From Boswellia sacra (Eukaryota > Streptophyta > Magnoliopsida > Sapindales > Burseraceae): 64,000 nucleotides of DNA. The first letter of the stretch is position 1; each line of letters opens with the position of its first letter. Shown here one piece after another: positions 34,561 through 45,637 of the stretch. The notes beneath the pieces were generated by a model. The model was not told where the DNA came from. It saw nothing but the letters and a program-made list of their open reading frames with translations, and did not search any database. The position numbers and the translations under genes are program-made. The stretch lies in NCBI GenBank assembly GCA_013180625.2, contig SNVD02002494.1, positions 1-64,000 of the forward strand, written 5' to 3'.

Positions 34561-35219
34561 AATTGATTATTTTTTAAGAATTTATAGATTTTATTTTTTA
34601 ATTAGTTATAAATTTTAGAATAAATGACATGTCTCATTACACAACTTAATTCTTTATATTAATAATTTCATTAATTAACAACAAATTACAAAAAATTTAT
34701 CACAATATATTTTTACAATATATCAACCTTTGTACATAGCAAAATTAAAAAAAAATACAAAAAAGAGAAAGAAAAATGCAAAACTTCATCCTCCAAAAAT
34801 TCTTTTGTTGTTGACTTTGTATGAATCCTCAAATCTTCAAGTACAACCCATCTTCAAAAATACCTATTAAAAACAAAAAAATAAAAATAAAATGTTAAGT
34901 AATAATTAAAGCATAAAAAATGAGTTTATGAAAAAAACAATGTTGAAGAAGCAAAGAATTTGAGAATGTTGAGAATGTTGAGTTGTATTCCATCTTCAAA
35001 AATACCTATCAAACAAAAGACAATAATATCAATCAAATATTAAAATAAATAAAAATATATTAAACTATTAAAGAAAATATATTACAACACAAATGTAAAA
35101 GAAAGAGTAAAAGTATTTACCAAATGTTGGGAAAAGAAAAGGAGTAGAGAATTGGAAGTGATAGAAGAAAATGAAACAATCCAAAAAATTAACCCATGTA
35201 TATATAATAAAAGTTGGAT

Positions 35220-36260
35220 ATTTTGCGACGAAATTTTAACCTTTAGTGACGAAAATTTTGTTGTGAAATAGTTTTTAAAATTATGAAAAAAATGAAAACG
35301 GGAAAAAGTTCGCTAAAAATTTTTTTTTTGCGACAAAATGTTGATATTTTGTGATAAAATTTTCATCGAGAAAGAGTTTCAAAATTTTGAAATTTCAAGA
35401 GTGGGAAAAAGTCCGCCCAAATTTCATTTTGCGACAAAAATTTTGATCTTTAGCGACAAATTTTTCGTCGCTAAAGAACTTGAAATTTTCAAAATTCTCA
35501 AGCGGGAATAAGTCCGCCTAAATTTTATTTCTTGCGACGAATATAAATTCGTATTTCATCGCAAAAAACCTCATTTTGCGATGAAATTAAATCATCGCAA
35601 AACATCATATATTGCGACAAAATATTAATCTTTTTGCGACGAAAATTTCCTCACTAAAAATCTTAAAAAAATGTTAAAGACTCTTTTATTTGTCATAAAA
35701 AGTATACAAATGTGAAAATTATAATAAAAAACTAAGAAGATTTTGAAATTAATCATACTTGGACTTTGATAATTATAAATTTATTTAGTAATTAAATAAA
35801 TTCATCCAACATAATTAAATTTATTTAATATTAGGTTAATATTAAATAATTTAATGTCAATTAATTAATCATGTATTAACTACATACATTAGATATATAA
35901 AATTATTGCATGGTATTTAGTTAGTTTTAATTAATTGAGGATAAAAGTGTTAACAAAATACATACAAGTCAACAATCATTAACAAATGTAAAATAGTTAG
36001 ACATCTATACATATGGCATAACTATCATGTGCGAGCTATTGAAAAAATTTTTTGTCGCTAAAGGTGTAAAAATTTTGAAATTTAATAGGCGGGAAAAAGT
36101 CAGCCTAAAATTTAGTTTTTGCGACGAATTTGAATTTAAATTTTCCTCGCAAAAGACCCCATTTTGCGAGGAATTTTAAAGTGGTCGCTAAAAGTCTAAA
36201 ATGCTAATCTTTAGCGACAAAATGCTAATCTTTTGCGACAAAATTTTTGTCACTATAAGT
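35220..36260. repeat. Internal scattered copies of the CACTA hairpin motif
   Basis: Copies of GCGACGAAA and CGTCGC with the phrase 'gcgggaaaaagtccgcc' recur at about 35300, 35410, 35510 and 36090. These are diverged tandem units of roughly 100 bases or more. Confidence 0.75.
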
Positions 36261-37907
36261 CTTTAAAAAAATATTAAAATTAAAATCTAAATCTAAAATT
36301 AAAAATATTTAAATAAACCATACTTAGACTTGGATAATTATAAGTTTATTTATTAATTAAATTTTCATCCATAATTAAATTTATATAATATTGGATTGGT
36401 ATTAAATAATTTGATGACAAATTAATAAATAATATAACAACCATATATAATAGAAATATAAAACATTATATGGTATTTAATTATTTTTTATTGAGTATTA
36501 AAATGTTAATAAAATAGGTACAACAACTCAAGAATTATTTAACAAATGTAAACAATAGTTAGACATTTATACATATGTCATAGTTGTTATATGAGGAATT
36601 ACAAAAAAAAATTTCTTTAGTGATCAATAAATAATTAATTATTGATATTATAATCATATATGTAACAAAAAGATTCTATTCATTTTAGCTATAATTTATT
36701 TTAATTATCTATTTCTTTTAAAAACACTAAAAATATGTTTTACAAATTTAAAAAATTAATTTGTGATGGAGATAATTTAATTATTAACATATAAACGTAT
36801 GTCATAATTGTCATATGTATTAAAGTGTTAACAAAATACACACAAGTCAACTATCATTAATAAATGCATAATGCTTAAACATCTATACATATGACATAAT
36901 TGTTATGTGCGAGTTATTGAAAATAAGCTTTTAATACTTTAATAAATAAATGATCAAATATTCATATGATAATTATTATGTAACAAATACATTTACTTTT
37001 AGTGAATTTTTTTATTATTTATTCATTTTACAAATGCTAACAATTAATATTTAAAATATCTTGACAAATGCAAACCATAAATTTGTAATAGTTGTAATTT
37101 AATAATTAGATATCTATATATGTCATATTTGTTATTATAAGAAATTGAAAATAAGTTTTTCTAATTTGATTAGTAAATGATTACTTATTCATATTATAAT
37201 TAATAAAAATATAACAAAATTGCATTTATTTTCAAGTATAAAATGCCTTTAAATTAATTATCCATTTTTTTATAAAAATAACAATTATTAAAAATATTTT
37301 TTACAATTATAAAAAATATTTTTTTTCATATAAGTAATTTAATTATTAGACATATATACATATACATATGTTACAAGTATCATATGTATTACGAATTGAA
37401 AATTAGTTTTTGCCATTTACCAGTAAATGATTAATTATTCATATAGTAATCAATATGTAACAAATATATTTATTTTTTGTTATAGAGTTCATTTTAATTA
37501 TTTATCTCTCTTAAAATAAACTCTAACAATTGTTTAAAATATCTCAACAATTTACTCAAAGCTATACGATAAAAATTAAAAGTCTAAGAGAAATATATTG
37601 TCTAAATTAATACACTTTATAACAAAAAAATAAAAAACATAATTATAGGCAACATTACATGATTATTAATTATTTATTTATTTATGTTTATTTGACATAT
37701 AATTAAACGTTGAAAATTAAATTAGATTTTTAGAAGTTAGATTTTTTTCCAATCTCGTTTTCATCAATTAAAAATTAGTCGTGGTAATAAGTTTATCATA
37801 ATTGTAATTTAGCAGTTAGACATATATAAATCACACATAAATTAGATTATATATAAATAATTAGCAATAAATTTTACGCTTGATTATTAGATTATTAACG
37901 ATTCATA

Positions 37908-37952
<45 letters not shown>

Positions 37953-37967
37953 TATATATAGAGAGAG
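37908..37967. repeat. Compound CA/TA/GA microsatellite
   Basis: About 20 CA units with one interruption are followed by about five TA units and a short GA run. Confidence 0.95.
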
Positions 37968-38229
37968 TTTATTTTAATTATTTATCTCCTTTACAAACAC
38001 TAAATTTAAAATATCTTAATAGTTTTTCACATTTAAAAGCATGAATGGAATTACAAAGGGTCTTTTTTTTAATAAAATTTGTATGAATATCCAAATGACC
38101 CTGCTATATTTAAAAATTGTCAATTTATAGAAAATCAAATTAGATTTTTAATACTTTCTTTATTCTTTTTTTTTGTCATTTTTTAAACAAAGAGAAGGAA
38201 ACAAAAGAGGAAAGTTATTAAGTTTTAAT

Positions 38230-39337
38230 TTTAAAAAAATAACTTTTTGCGAGGAATTTTTTCTCGCAAAAGGTCATATTTTGCGAGGAATATATATTTT
38301 CGTCGCAAAATGTCCAGTATTGTCACATGTCCATAATAAGTTAGACGGGCTTTTCGCGAGAAATTTTTTCTCGCAAAAGGTTAACTTTTTTGCGAGGAAT
38401 TTATTGTCGCAAAAGGTCACATTTCGCGACGAATCAAATTTTCGTCGCAAAATATCCAATATTGTCAAGTGTGCATAGTAAATTAGAATGACTTTTCGCG
38501 AGGAATTTTTTGTCGTAAAATGTGACTTTTTGCGAGAAAATTTTCCTCGCAAAAAGTCACATTTTGCGACAAAATTTTCCTCGCAAAAAGTCACATTTTG
38601 CGAGGAATCACGTTTTTGTCGCAAAATGTCCAGTATTGCCACGTGTGCATGGTAAATTAAAATGGCTTTTCGCAAGGAATTTTTTGTCACAAAAAATAAA
38701 CCTTTTGCGACAAAAAAATTCCTCGCGAAAGGTCACATTTTGCGAGAAATCACGTTTTTGTCGCAAAATGTCCAGTATTGCCACGTGTGCATGGTAAATT
38801 AAAATGGCTTATCGCGAGGAATTTTTTGTCTCAAAAAATAGATTTTTTGCGAGGAAAATTTCCTCTCAAAAGGTCACATTTTGCGAGGAATTATTTTTTC
38901 GTCGCAAAATGTCAAGTATTGCCATATATGCATGGTAAATTAGAATGGCCTTTAGTGAGGAATTTTTTGTCGCAAAATGTCTTTTTTTCGCGAGAAACAT
39001 AATTTTGTCGCAAAAAATGTTCATGTTGCTATAAAATTTTTGTCACAAAATCCCGTCTTTGTGTAATACATTTTGCGACGAAAAGTTTGTCGCAATTGGT
39101 TTTATTTCGTCGCAAAAAATGCTTCCCTAATTAGTCACTCGAGTTTTTAGCGAGGAAATGAATATTCATCGCTAAAGGTTTTATTTTGCAACGAAAAATT
39201 CCTCGTAAAATATCTTTTTTTTTTAAATGCTAACTTTTGTGACGAAATAATGATTTTGTCGCAAAAGGCCGCTTTTTGCGACGAATTTTATTTCGTCGCA
39301 AAAAATTTTGTCGCAAAAAATTGTTTTTCTTGTAGTG
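38230..39337. repeat. Right subterminal repeats of the CACTA element
   Basis: Five tandem units begin with GTCGCAAAATGTCCAGTATT or close variants at about 38302, 38444, 38618, 38760 and 38901, so unit lengths are 142, 174, 142 and 141. Each unit holds several GCGAGGAAT and TTCCTCGC inverted motifs and a 'cacgtgtgcatggtaaattaaaatggc' linker. Confidence 0.9.
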
Positions 39338-39340
39338 ACT

Positions 39341-40405
39341 GGTAAAGATGCTAAGTGTAGATATTCACTTGGCTAAATAACTTCAATAGTGAGTCTATCC
39401 AAGTCCAATCTTATCTGCTTCTGTGTTGATATTAAAATGGCCATGTGACCCAAAGATTTTCAACTGTGTGCATTTGCTACCACGTTAGCTTTTCCAGGAT
39501 GGTAGTTAATCACACAATCATAGTCTTTGACTAAATCTAGCCATCACCTTTGCCTCATATTCAACTCTTTTTGAGTGAAGAAATATTTGAGGCTCTTGTA
39601 GTTGGCATAGATTTCACACCTTGCTCTGTACAAATAATGCCTCCAAATTTTAAGTGTAAACACCACCACTGCTAGTTCCAAATCATGAGTAGGGTAGTTC
39701 TTCTCATAGCTTTTTAATTGTCGAGAAGCATAAGCTATGACTTTGCCATTCTGTATCAATACACACCCTAACTCATGTTTAGAGGAATCACTATAGATTA
39801 CAAATCCCTCGGTACCCAAAGGAATAGTGAGTACTAGAGCAGCCATCAATCTATTTTTAAGTTCTTGAAAACTTCTCTCATATTCATCTGACCATACATA
39901 TGCCACGTTCTTCCTCGTTAACTTCGTTAACATTGAGGTTATTCTAGAGAAACCTTCAACAAATTGCCTATAGTAACCTGCCAAACCCAGAATGCTTCAA
40001 ACTTCGCTCACATTGGTTGGCCTTGGCCACCTTATGATGGCTTTAACCTTACTCGAATCCATAGATATACCTTCTCTAGAAACTATGTGACCCAAAAAAG
40101 ATATTTGACTCAGCCACAATTCATATTTCTTAAATTTAGCATATAGTTGTTTGTTCTTCAATATTTGCAGCACCACTCTCAAGTGTTCTTCGTGCTTACC
40201 TTGATTCTTGGAATACACTAGAATGTCTTTGATGAACAAGATCACAAACTTATCCAAGAAATTTTGAAACACGTAGTTCATCAAGTCCATAATGGTAGTT
40301 GGAGCATTAGTGAGTCCCAATGGCATCATAAGGAACTCGTAGTGACTTGTTCTTGTTTGGAACGTTGTTTTCAAAATATCTTCATCCTTGATCTTCAGTT
40401 GATGA
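39341..40405 (-). pseudogene. Tekay-like RT and RNase H (catalytic residues altered)
   Basis: From the copia junction at 40405 the frame reads KIKDEDILKTTFQTRTSHYE and MMPLGLTNAPTTIMDLMN. The catalytic loop is LFIKDILVYSK: the first Asp of the FIDD motif is Lys. SFLGHIVSREGI and the tether follow to a stop near 39997. RNase H (39984-39544) starts [15 protein letters not shown] and keeps [16 protein letters not shown], but [12 protein letters not shown] shows Asn where the family has Asp. After 39544 the text toward integrase is degraded and is cut by the CACTA element at 39340. The residues before KIKDED belong to the part removed at the copia insertion. Confidence 0.85.
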
Positions 40406-42265
40406 TGTTAGCCCTAAGGCTACATGATAATTTTGATGATAACAATACACATTGATTCATTGTGATTTACTAACATGTTTATTTATGTGCAAGAGTAATA
40501 TCATTGAAATAATTGTAAAATCAAGAAGAGGCTTATTAAAATGAAGTGTTGAAGCTAAGGAGAAGACTACATGTTAAAGGCACCAAAGTTTAAGAACAAG
40601 GATTGACTCAAGGAATGTGACACATGAGCAATGTTTAATCAATTGGTCATATGTATCTCTAAAAATGTCCAAATGATGTCATTCCTAAGCCTTTGGAAAG
40701 GTTGCTCAATTTGTAACATTTCATAAGTTTTAAAGAAATTCAAATTTCAAGTGCAAGTTTGTCCAAATCATCATGCAAGTTGAAACACAAATAGAAGCAG
40801 CTGACATGAGCACTGAATACTCTTTTGGACATATCTTGAGCTAAAAAAATCAAAATAACTTGATTCTTATGGAATTGGAAAGAGGACATAATGAGGCAGA
40901 TTTCATATGTTTTGAAGAAATTCAAATTTCAAATGGAAGGCTGACATAATTGATATGCAATTCGGTGGACTGACACAAGGAAGAAAAAATCAACTCACAT
41001 AAGCACCGAATGGTGTTTTCGCCATATCTTAAGATAAAGATATCCAAATTCTTTGATTCTTAATGTTTTGAAAATATTATTCAAATATGCAGATCTTTTA
41101 TGTTTTGAAGAAATTCAAATTTCAAACGGAATGCTGACAGAATTATCATTCAATTCGGTGGACTGACACGAGGAAGAAAAATCAAGTCACATGAGCACCA
41201 AATGGTGTTTTGGCCATATCTTGAGCTACAGATATCCAAATGACTTGACTCTTGATGCGTTGGAAAGCTTATTCAAATGTACAGATATTTTATGTTTTAT
41301 AAATTTCAAATTTCAAACGGAACATTGAAAAAAATGGCAGACAAAATTACGATTTTTATGGTGGGCAGAAAATTTGGAGATGGTGTCTTCACTTGATTAA
41401 GTTCATCCTATTTGCCTATAAAATGAGCCCTTCTCCCATGCAATCAGAAAGAGCAAGAGAAGCATCTATCAAGCAAAAAAATAAGAGAAATATCAAGTCT
41501 AGAGGGCTTTTATATTCTTTATCTACTCTTTGAAGAGAGTTGTACTTTTGTTGTAAAAATTATCCTTGTTCTTGTATTGTGGTGAGAGTGAGATCTTCTT
41601 CTAAAGGATAAAAAGTTATCCTTGAGTGAACTCTTGGTGTGATATTATCAAGAGTTGAAGGAAGTTGCCTTGGTGAGGTTGTTCATCAAGAAGAACTCTT
41701 GGTGTGGTGTTATCAAGGTTGAAGGAAGTTGCCTTGGTGAGGTTGTTCATCAAGAAGAACTCTTGGTGTGGTGTTATCAAGGGTTGAAGGAAGTTGCCTT
41801 GGTGAGGTTGTTCATCAAGAAAAACTCTTGGTGTGGTGTTATCAAGGATTGAAGAAAGTTGCCTTGGTGAGGTTGTTCATCAAGAAGAACTCTTGATGTG
41901 GTGTTATCAAGAGTTGAAGGAAAAAGTCTTGGTGAGGTTGTTCATCAAGCAAGTTGTAAAGATTTCTACAACTTAGTGGAAAGCTTAACTCGTGGAGCTA
42001 GGAGCCCGTGGATGTAGGTAAGGTTTGCCGAACCACGTAAATTGAGTTTGCACTCTCTCTATCCCTATCTCTTTATATTAACTTACACTTGTGATTGTTC
42101 TTTATTTCTATTCTCTTGATTGCATTCTATTTTCATCTTCTTCACCTTTATTCTCAAAGAAAGAGTTAAATAATTTTGATCTTTCAAGAAAAGTTTCCTA
42201 AATCCGTTTTGATAAATAAAAACCCAATTCAACCCCCCTCTTAGGTTGCCATACCTAGGTCAACA
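40406..42265 (+). repeat. 5' LTR of the SIRE-like copia (1860 bases)
   Basis: It runs from TGTTAGCCCTAAGGCTAC to CTAGGTCAACA. Within it a block close to 'gaaattcaaatttcaa..ggctgaca..attggtggactgacac' repeats at about 40740, 40920, 41110 and 41300, with a unit near 190 bases. A TATA-like CCTATAAAATGAGCCC lies near 41415. Confidence 0.9.
41648..41960 (+). repeat. Tandem 66-bp repeats within the 5' LTR
   Basis: Five units each contain 'ttgccttggtgaggttgttcatcaag' (the last with 'aaaagtcttgg') followed by 'aagaactcttggtgtggtgttatcaag'. The 3' LTR has only about three units (46860-47020). The apparent 65-codon frame here is the repeat read through. Confidence 0.9.
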
Positions 42266-42267
42266 AG

Positions 42268-42279
42268 TGGTATCAGAGC
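42268..42279 (+). other. Primer binding site (initiator tRNA-Met type)
   Basis: TGGTATCAGAGC stands two bases after the 5' LTR, the usual copia primer site. Confidence 0.95.
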
Positions 42280-42322
42280 AAGGTTGCTCATTTTTTTTAA
42301 AATCTTAATCGATTTTTGAGCT

Positions 42323-43640
42323 ATGGCAACTTTTAATTCAACTTCATATGTTGAGGGACTTTCTATATCTAGACCTCCATTTTTTAATGGAAGTGATTAC
42401 TCTTATTGGAAAACTAGAATGATTATTTTCTTGAAATCTTTTGATTATGATTTGTGGTCTATTGTTTTGGAATGACTTTTTGTTCCTACCAAAATTGAAA
42501 ATGGGGAATGCATGCTTAAAGAACCTAAAGAGTTTAGTGAAGATGATAAAAAGAAATTGAGTTTGAATGCTAAAGTTATGAATGTGTTGTATTGTGCTCT
42601 AGATAGAAATAAGTTTAATAGAATATCTACTTGTTCTACGGCACAAGAAATATGGCACACACTTGAAGTAACTCATGAAGGAACTAGTCAAGTTAAAGAA
42701 TCCAAAATTAGTATGCTAGTTCATAGTTATGAGCTTTTTAAGATGAAATCAGATGAATCAATTTCTTAAATGTTTACTAGATTTACGGATATTATTAATG
42801 TTTGAAATCTCTTGGTAAATCTTATTCTAATGTTGAAATGGTGAGAAAGATTCTTAGGTGTCTACCAAAATCTTGGGAGCCAAAGGTGACGGCAATTCAA
42901 GAAGCAAAGGACCTCACCAAACTACTATTAGAAGAACTTATGGGTTCTCTCATAACTCATGAAATCGCCTTGAAGGAAAATGAAGAAGAAGATTACAAAG
43001 TGGCAAACATGTGCTTTATGGCTTTAAGAGAAGATGAGGTAAGTATTCAAAACTATGATCCTAACCTTTCATATGATGAATTACTTGAAGCATTCCAAAA
43101 TTTACATGTGCAAGTTGATAAGCAAAATTCAAAAATCAATGCTTTCAAAAAGAAGTCAAAAGTCATGTTATCTCAATTAGAAGAGTTGGTGGAAATAAAT
43201 GAAGCTTTAGAAAATGAAAATGAAATTTTAAAGCAAAAAGATTTTGAAAGTTTGGAAAATCAAATACATTTATTAAAAACTGAAAATGACATTTTAAAAC
43301 AAAAGGATTTTGATAAATTAGAGAAAGAAAATGTTATTTTGAAAAAGGAAAATAATGACTTAAGAAATATTGTTGATTGTTTACAAAAAGCACAAAAAAT
43401 TTGAATTCTATGTTACAAAAGCAAAGGCGTGTATTTTTGATAAAAAAGGGTTAGGATATAAAACTCATAAAACTCAAAACTATTTTAAAAACTATTTTGT
43501 TCATGCATCTTCCAGGAATAATCCTAATCATTCATGTACTTATTGTGGAAGAAAAGGACACAAAGTGCATTCTTGCTATGTTAAGAGAAATCCTAATTTG
43601 AAACAATATGGGTTCCAAAAAGTTACCATAAACTAACCCC
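42323..43640 (+). pseudogene. SIRE-like gag with CCHC knuckle (broken)
   Basis: The ATG at 42323 opens MATFNSTSYVEGLSISRPP, followed by FNGSDYSYWKTRM, the copia gag (UBN2-type) start. In-frame stops occur after LWSIVLE (about 42472) and after DESIS (about 42767). The frame resumes as SLGKSYSNVEMVRKILRCLP. A long coiled-coil section with repeated ENEILKQKDFESLE and TENDILKQKDFDKLE units follows (about 43140-43400). Another frame change leads to CTYCGRKGHKVHSC, a CX2CX4HX4C nucleic-acid-binding knuckle near 43536. Confidence 0.88.
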
Positions 43641-44946
43641 CAAGGACCCAAGAACATTTGGGTACCAAAAAGTCGCTCTTTGAATGTTGATTATAGAAAC
43701 AAAGGAGTGGCAAACACAAGTGGTACTTAGATAGTGGATGCTCAAGGCATATTACCGGAGATGCCTCCAAGTTCTCAAGATTAATCATGAAGAAAGGAGG
43801 ATATGTGACCTTCGGTGATAATGCCAAAGGAAGGGTAATCGGACATGGTGATATTGGTAACCCTTCTTCACCTATTATTAAAGATGTTTTGCTTGTTCAT
43901 GGTTTAAAACATGATTTGATTAGCATTAGTCAATTGTGTGATAAGGGATATTTTTTACTTTTGAGCCTAATAGATGTGTGATTAAGGATGTTAGTAACAA
44001 TAAGACATTATTTGTTGGTAATAGATGTGGTAATATTTATACAATTGATATTGATGTTAATGATCTTGTAGAAAATTGTTTCATTGTTAATCATGATGCT
44101 TGGTTATGGCATAGAAGGTTAGGTCATGCTAGCATGGACACAATTTCAAAATTTTCTAAAAATGATTTAGTTGATGGTCTTCCAAAAATAAAATTTGAAA
44201 AGGATAAGATTTGTGATGCTTGTCAATTTGGAAAACAAGTGAGAATTTTTTTTTAACAAAAGAAATTTATTTCAACTAATAAACCTCCACAAATTACTTT
44301 CATTTAGATTTATTTGGACCATCAAGAACTCAAAGCTTTGGTGGAAAGTATTATGTTTTTGTTATTGTGGATGATTATTCAAGATTCACTTGGGTATTAT
44401 TCTTGAAAACTAAAAATGAGGCCATACAAGTTTTTTCAAAATTTGCTAAAAGAGTCCAAAATCAAAAAGGGTATTCTATTGTGTCCATTAGGAGTGATCA
44501 TGGTGGTGAAGTAGACAATGTTGCATTTGAAAATCTTTGTGATGGTTTTGAGAACTCCATTACAAAATGGTGTTGTTGAGAGGAAAAATAGGACTATCCA
44601 AGAAATGGCTAGGACCATGTTACTTGAAAATTATTTGCCAAAATATTTTTGGGCTGAAACCGTTAATATTGCATGCTTTATAATCCATATTAGAGCTTTA
44701 ATAAAGAAAACTCCTTATGAACTTTGGAAAGGAAGAAAACCCAACATTGGATTTTTTAAAGTTTTTGGATGTAAATGTTTTATTTTAAACACCAAGGATA
44801 ACCTTGAAAAATTTGATGCAAAAGCCGATGTTGGAATTTTTGTTGGCTACTCCAATCATAGTAAAGCATATAGAGTTTTTAATAAAAAAAAAAGACTCTT
44901 GCTATTGAAGATCCTATGCATGTTGAATTTGATGAAACTAATGTGA
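43641..44946 (+). pseudogene. SIRE-like protease and integrase (broken)
   Basis: Protease: KWYLDSGCSRHITGDASKFS near 43720, with the DSG active site, then LKHDLISISQLCDKGY. The pre-integrase zinc domain reads WLWHRRLGHASMDTISKFSK and KICDACQFGKQ. The integrase core has D in LDLFGP (about 44310), D in SIRSDHGGE (about 44500) and E in NGVVERKNRT, reached after a frame change near 44560. FGCKCFILNTKDN and GIFVGYSNHSKAYRVFN finish it. A run of T at 44249 and a run of A at 44884 each cause further frame changes. The three catalytic residues are present but no single frame links them. Confidence 0.88.
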
Positions 44947-45101
44947 TTTCTTCAAAGAATTTAGATGATGATATTGTTGAGGTAGAAAAGTAAATCAAGG
45001 AATCAAGGCTTGATGAAAAAAGCCAAGATGAATTACAACTTCAACAAGAAAAGCGTGAGGAAGTAATTGATTATTCCCAAGATTATCAAAGGAATGAAGG
45101 T

Positions 45102-45305
45102 ATGAAAAAGCTCACCCTAAAAGATCTCATTATTGGTGAACCATCACAAAGTATGAGAACTAGATCTTCTTTTAGGAACTTTTGTAATCATTTTGCATTT
45201 GTCTCTCAATTTGAACCAAAATCTTTTAAAGAAGCCAAAAATGAGGAAAGTTGGATTTTGGCTATGCAGAAGAAATTGAACCAATTTGAGAGAAATCTAG
45301 TTTGA
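45102..45305 (+). pseudogene. First residues of copia RT, truncated
   Basis: The frame includes EPKSFKEAKNEESWILAMQK and LNQFERN, the conserved entry into copia RT, then stops. The catalytic YVDD and everything up to the polypurine region are missing. The jump from LNQFERN to the 3' non-coding part shows an internal deletion of about 2 kb. Confidence 0.85.
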
Positions 45306-45637
45306 GAATTAGTCTCCTAGACCCAAATATGACTAAACCCCTTAGTCAAGATAGATTTTGCATAATTAGAAGAGAATTAGGCATGTTGGATATGTCTTAA
45401 TTTTGCTTTATATGATAATCTTTGAATGGTAGCATATGTTAAGGGGAGAATATATTTAGGGGAGTAGTTAATTTGATTACATCTTTTTGATGATAACAAA
45501 AAGGGGAGAAATAGTTGGATTGCTTATATTCATAACAAGTGTCATTCTTTTTGCTTATTATTGATTTTATTTTCATTCTTGATTTTAGATATTATTTTAA
45601 AGCAATCAATGGTTTGTCATCATCAAAAAGGGGAGAT
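45306..45637 (+). other. 3' non-coding part with polypurine tracts
   Basis: AAGGGGAGAA-type tracts recur near 45440, 45500 and 45625-45637, the last directly before the 3' LTR. Multiple such tracts are typical of the SIRE group. Confidence 0.75.

Larger units (their letters stand above)
34140..39337. mobile_element. CACTA DNA transposon, non-autonomous, TSD ACT
   Basis: The left end is CACTACGGGAAAATTG. The reverse complement of the right end is CACTACAAGAAAAACAATTT. A 3-bp ACT duplication stands on each side (34137-34139 and 39338-39340). Both ends carry dense hairpin-forming copies of TTTTGCGACGAAAATTTCGTCGC-type motifs. The 5198-base element has no transposase; the middle (36260-38150) is plain AT-rich DNA with a CA/TA/GA microsatellite. 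It splits the Tekay integrase region, whose reading resumes on the far side near 39341. Confidence 0.93.
25541..40405 (-). mobile_element. Tekay-like chromovirus (Ty3/gypsy) with nested insertions
   Basis: Minus-strand order: RT (40405), RNase H, integrase, chromodomain (32800), polypurine tract (32706-32691), 3' LTR (32690-25541). A chromodomain after integrase and a long LTR (about 2.8 kb after removing the insertion) point to the Tekay group. Two CACTA elements are nested in it, at 26318-30696 in the LTR and 34140-39337 in pol. The RT gene is cut at 40405 by a SIRE-like copia element. The upstream half (rest of RT, protease, gag, 5' LTR) is absent from the window. Confidence 0.85.

Noticed and set aside
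41655..41852. 65-codon frame with repeated WCGVIK text.
   Set aside because: It is the 66-bp LTR tandem repeat, whose length is a multiple of three.
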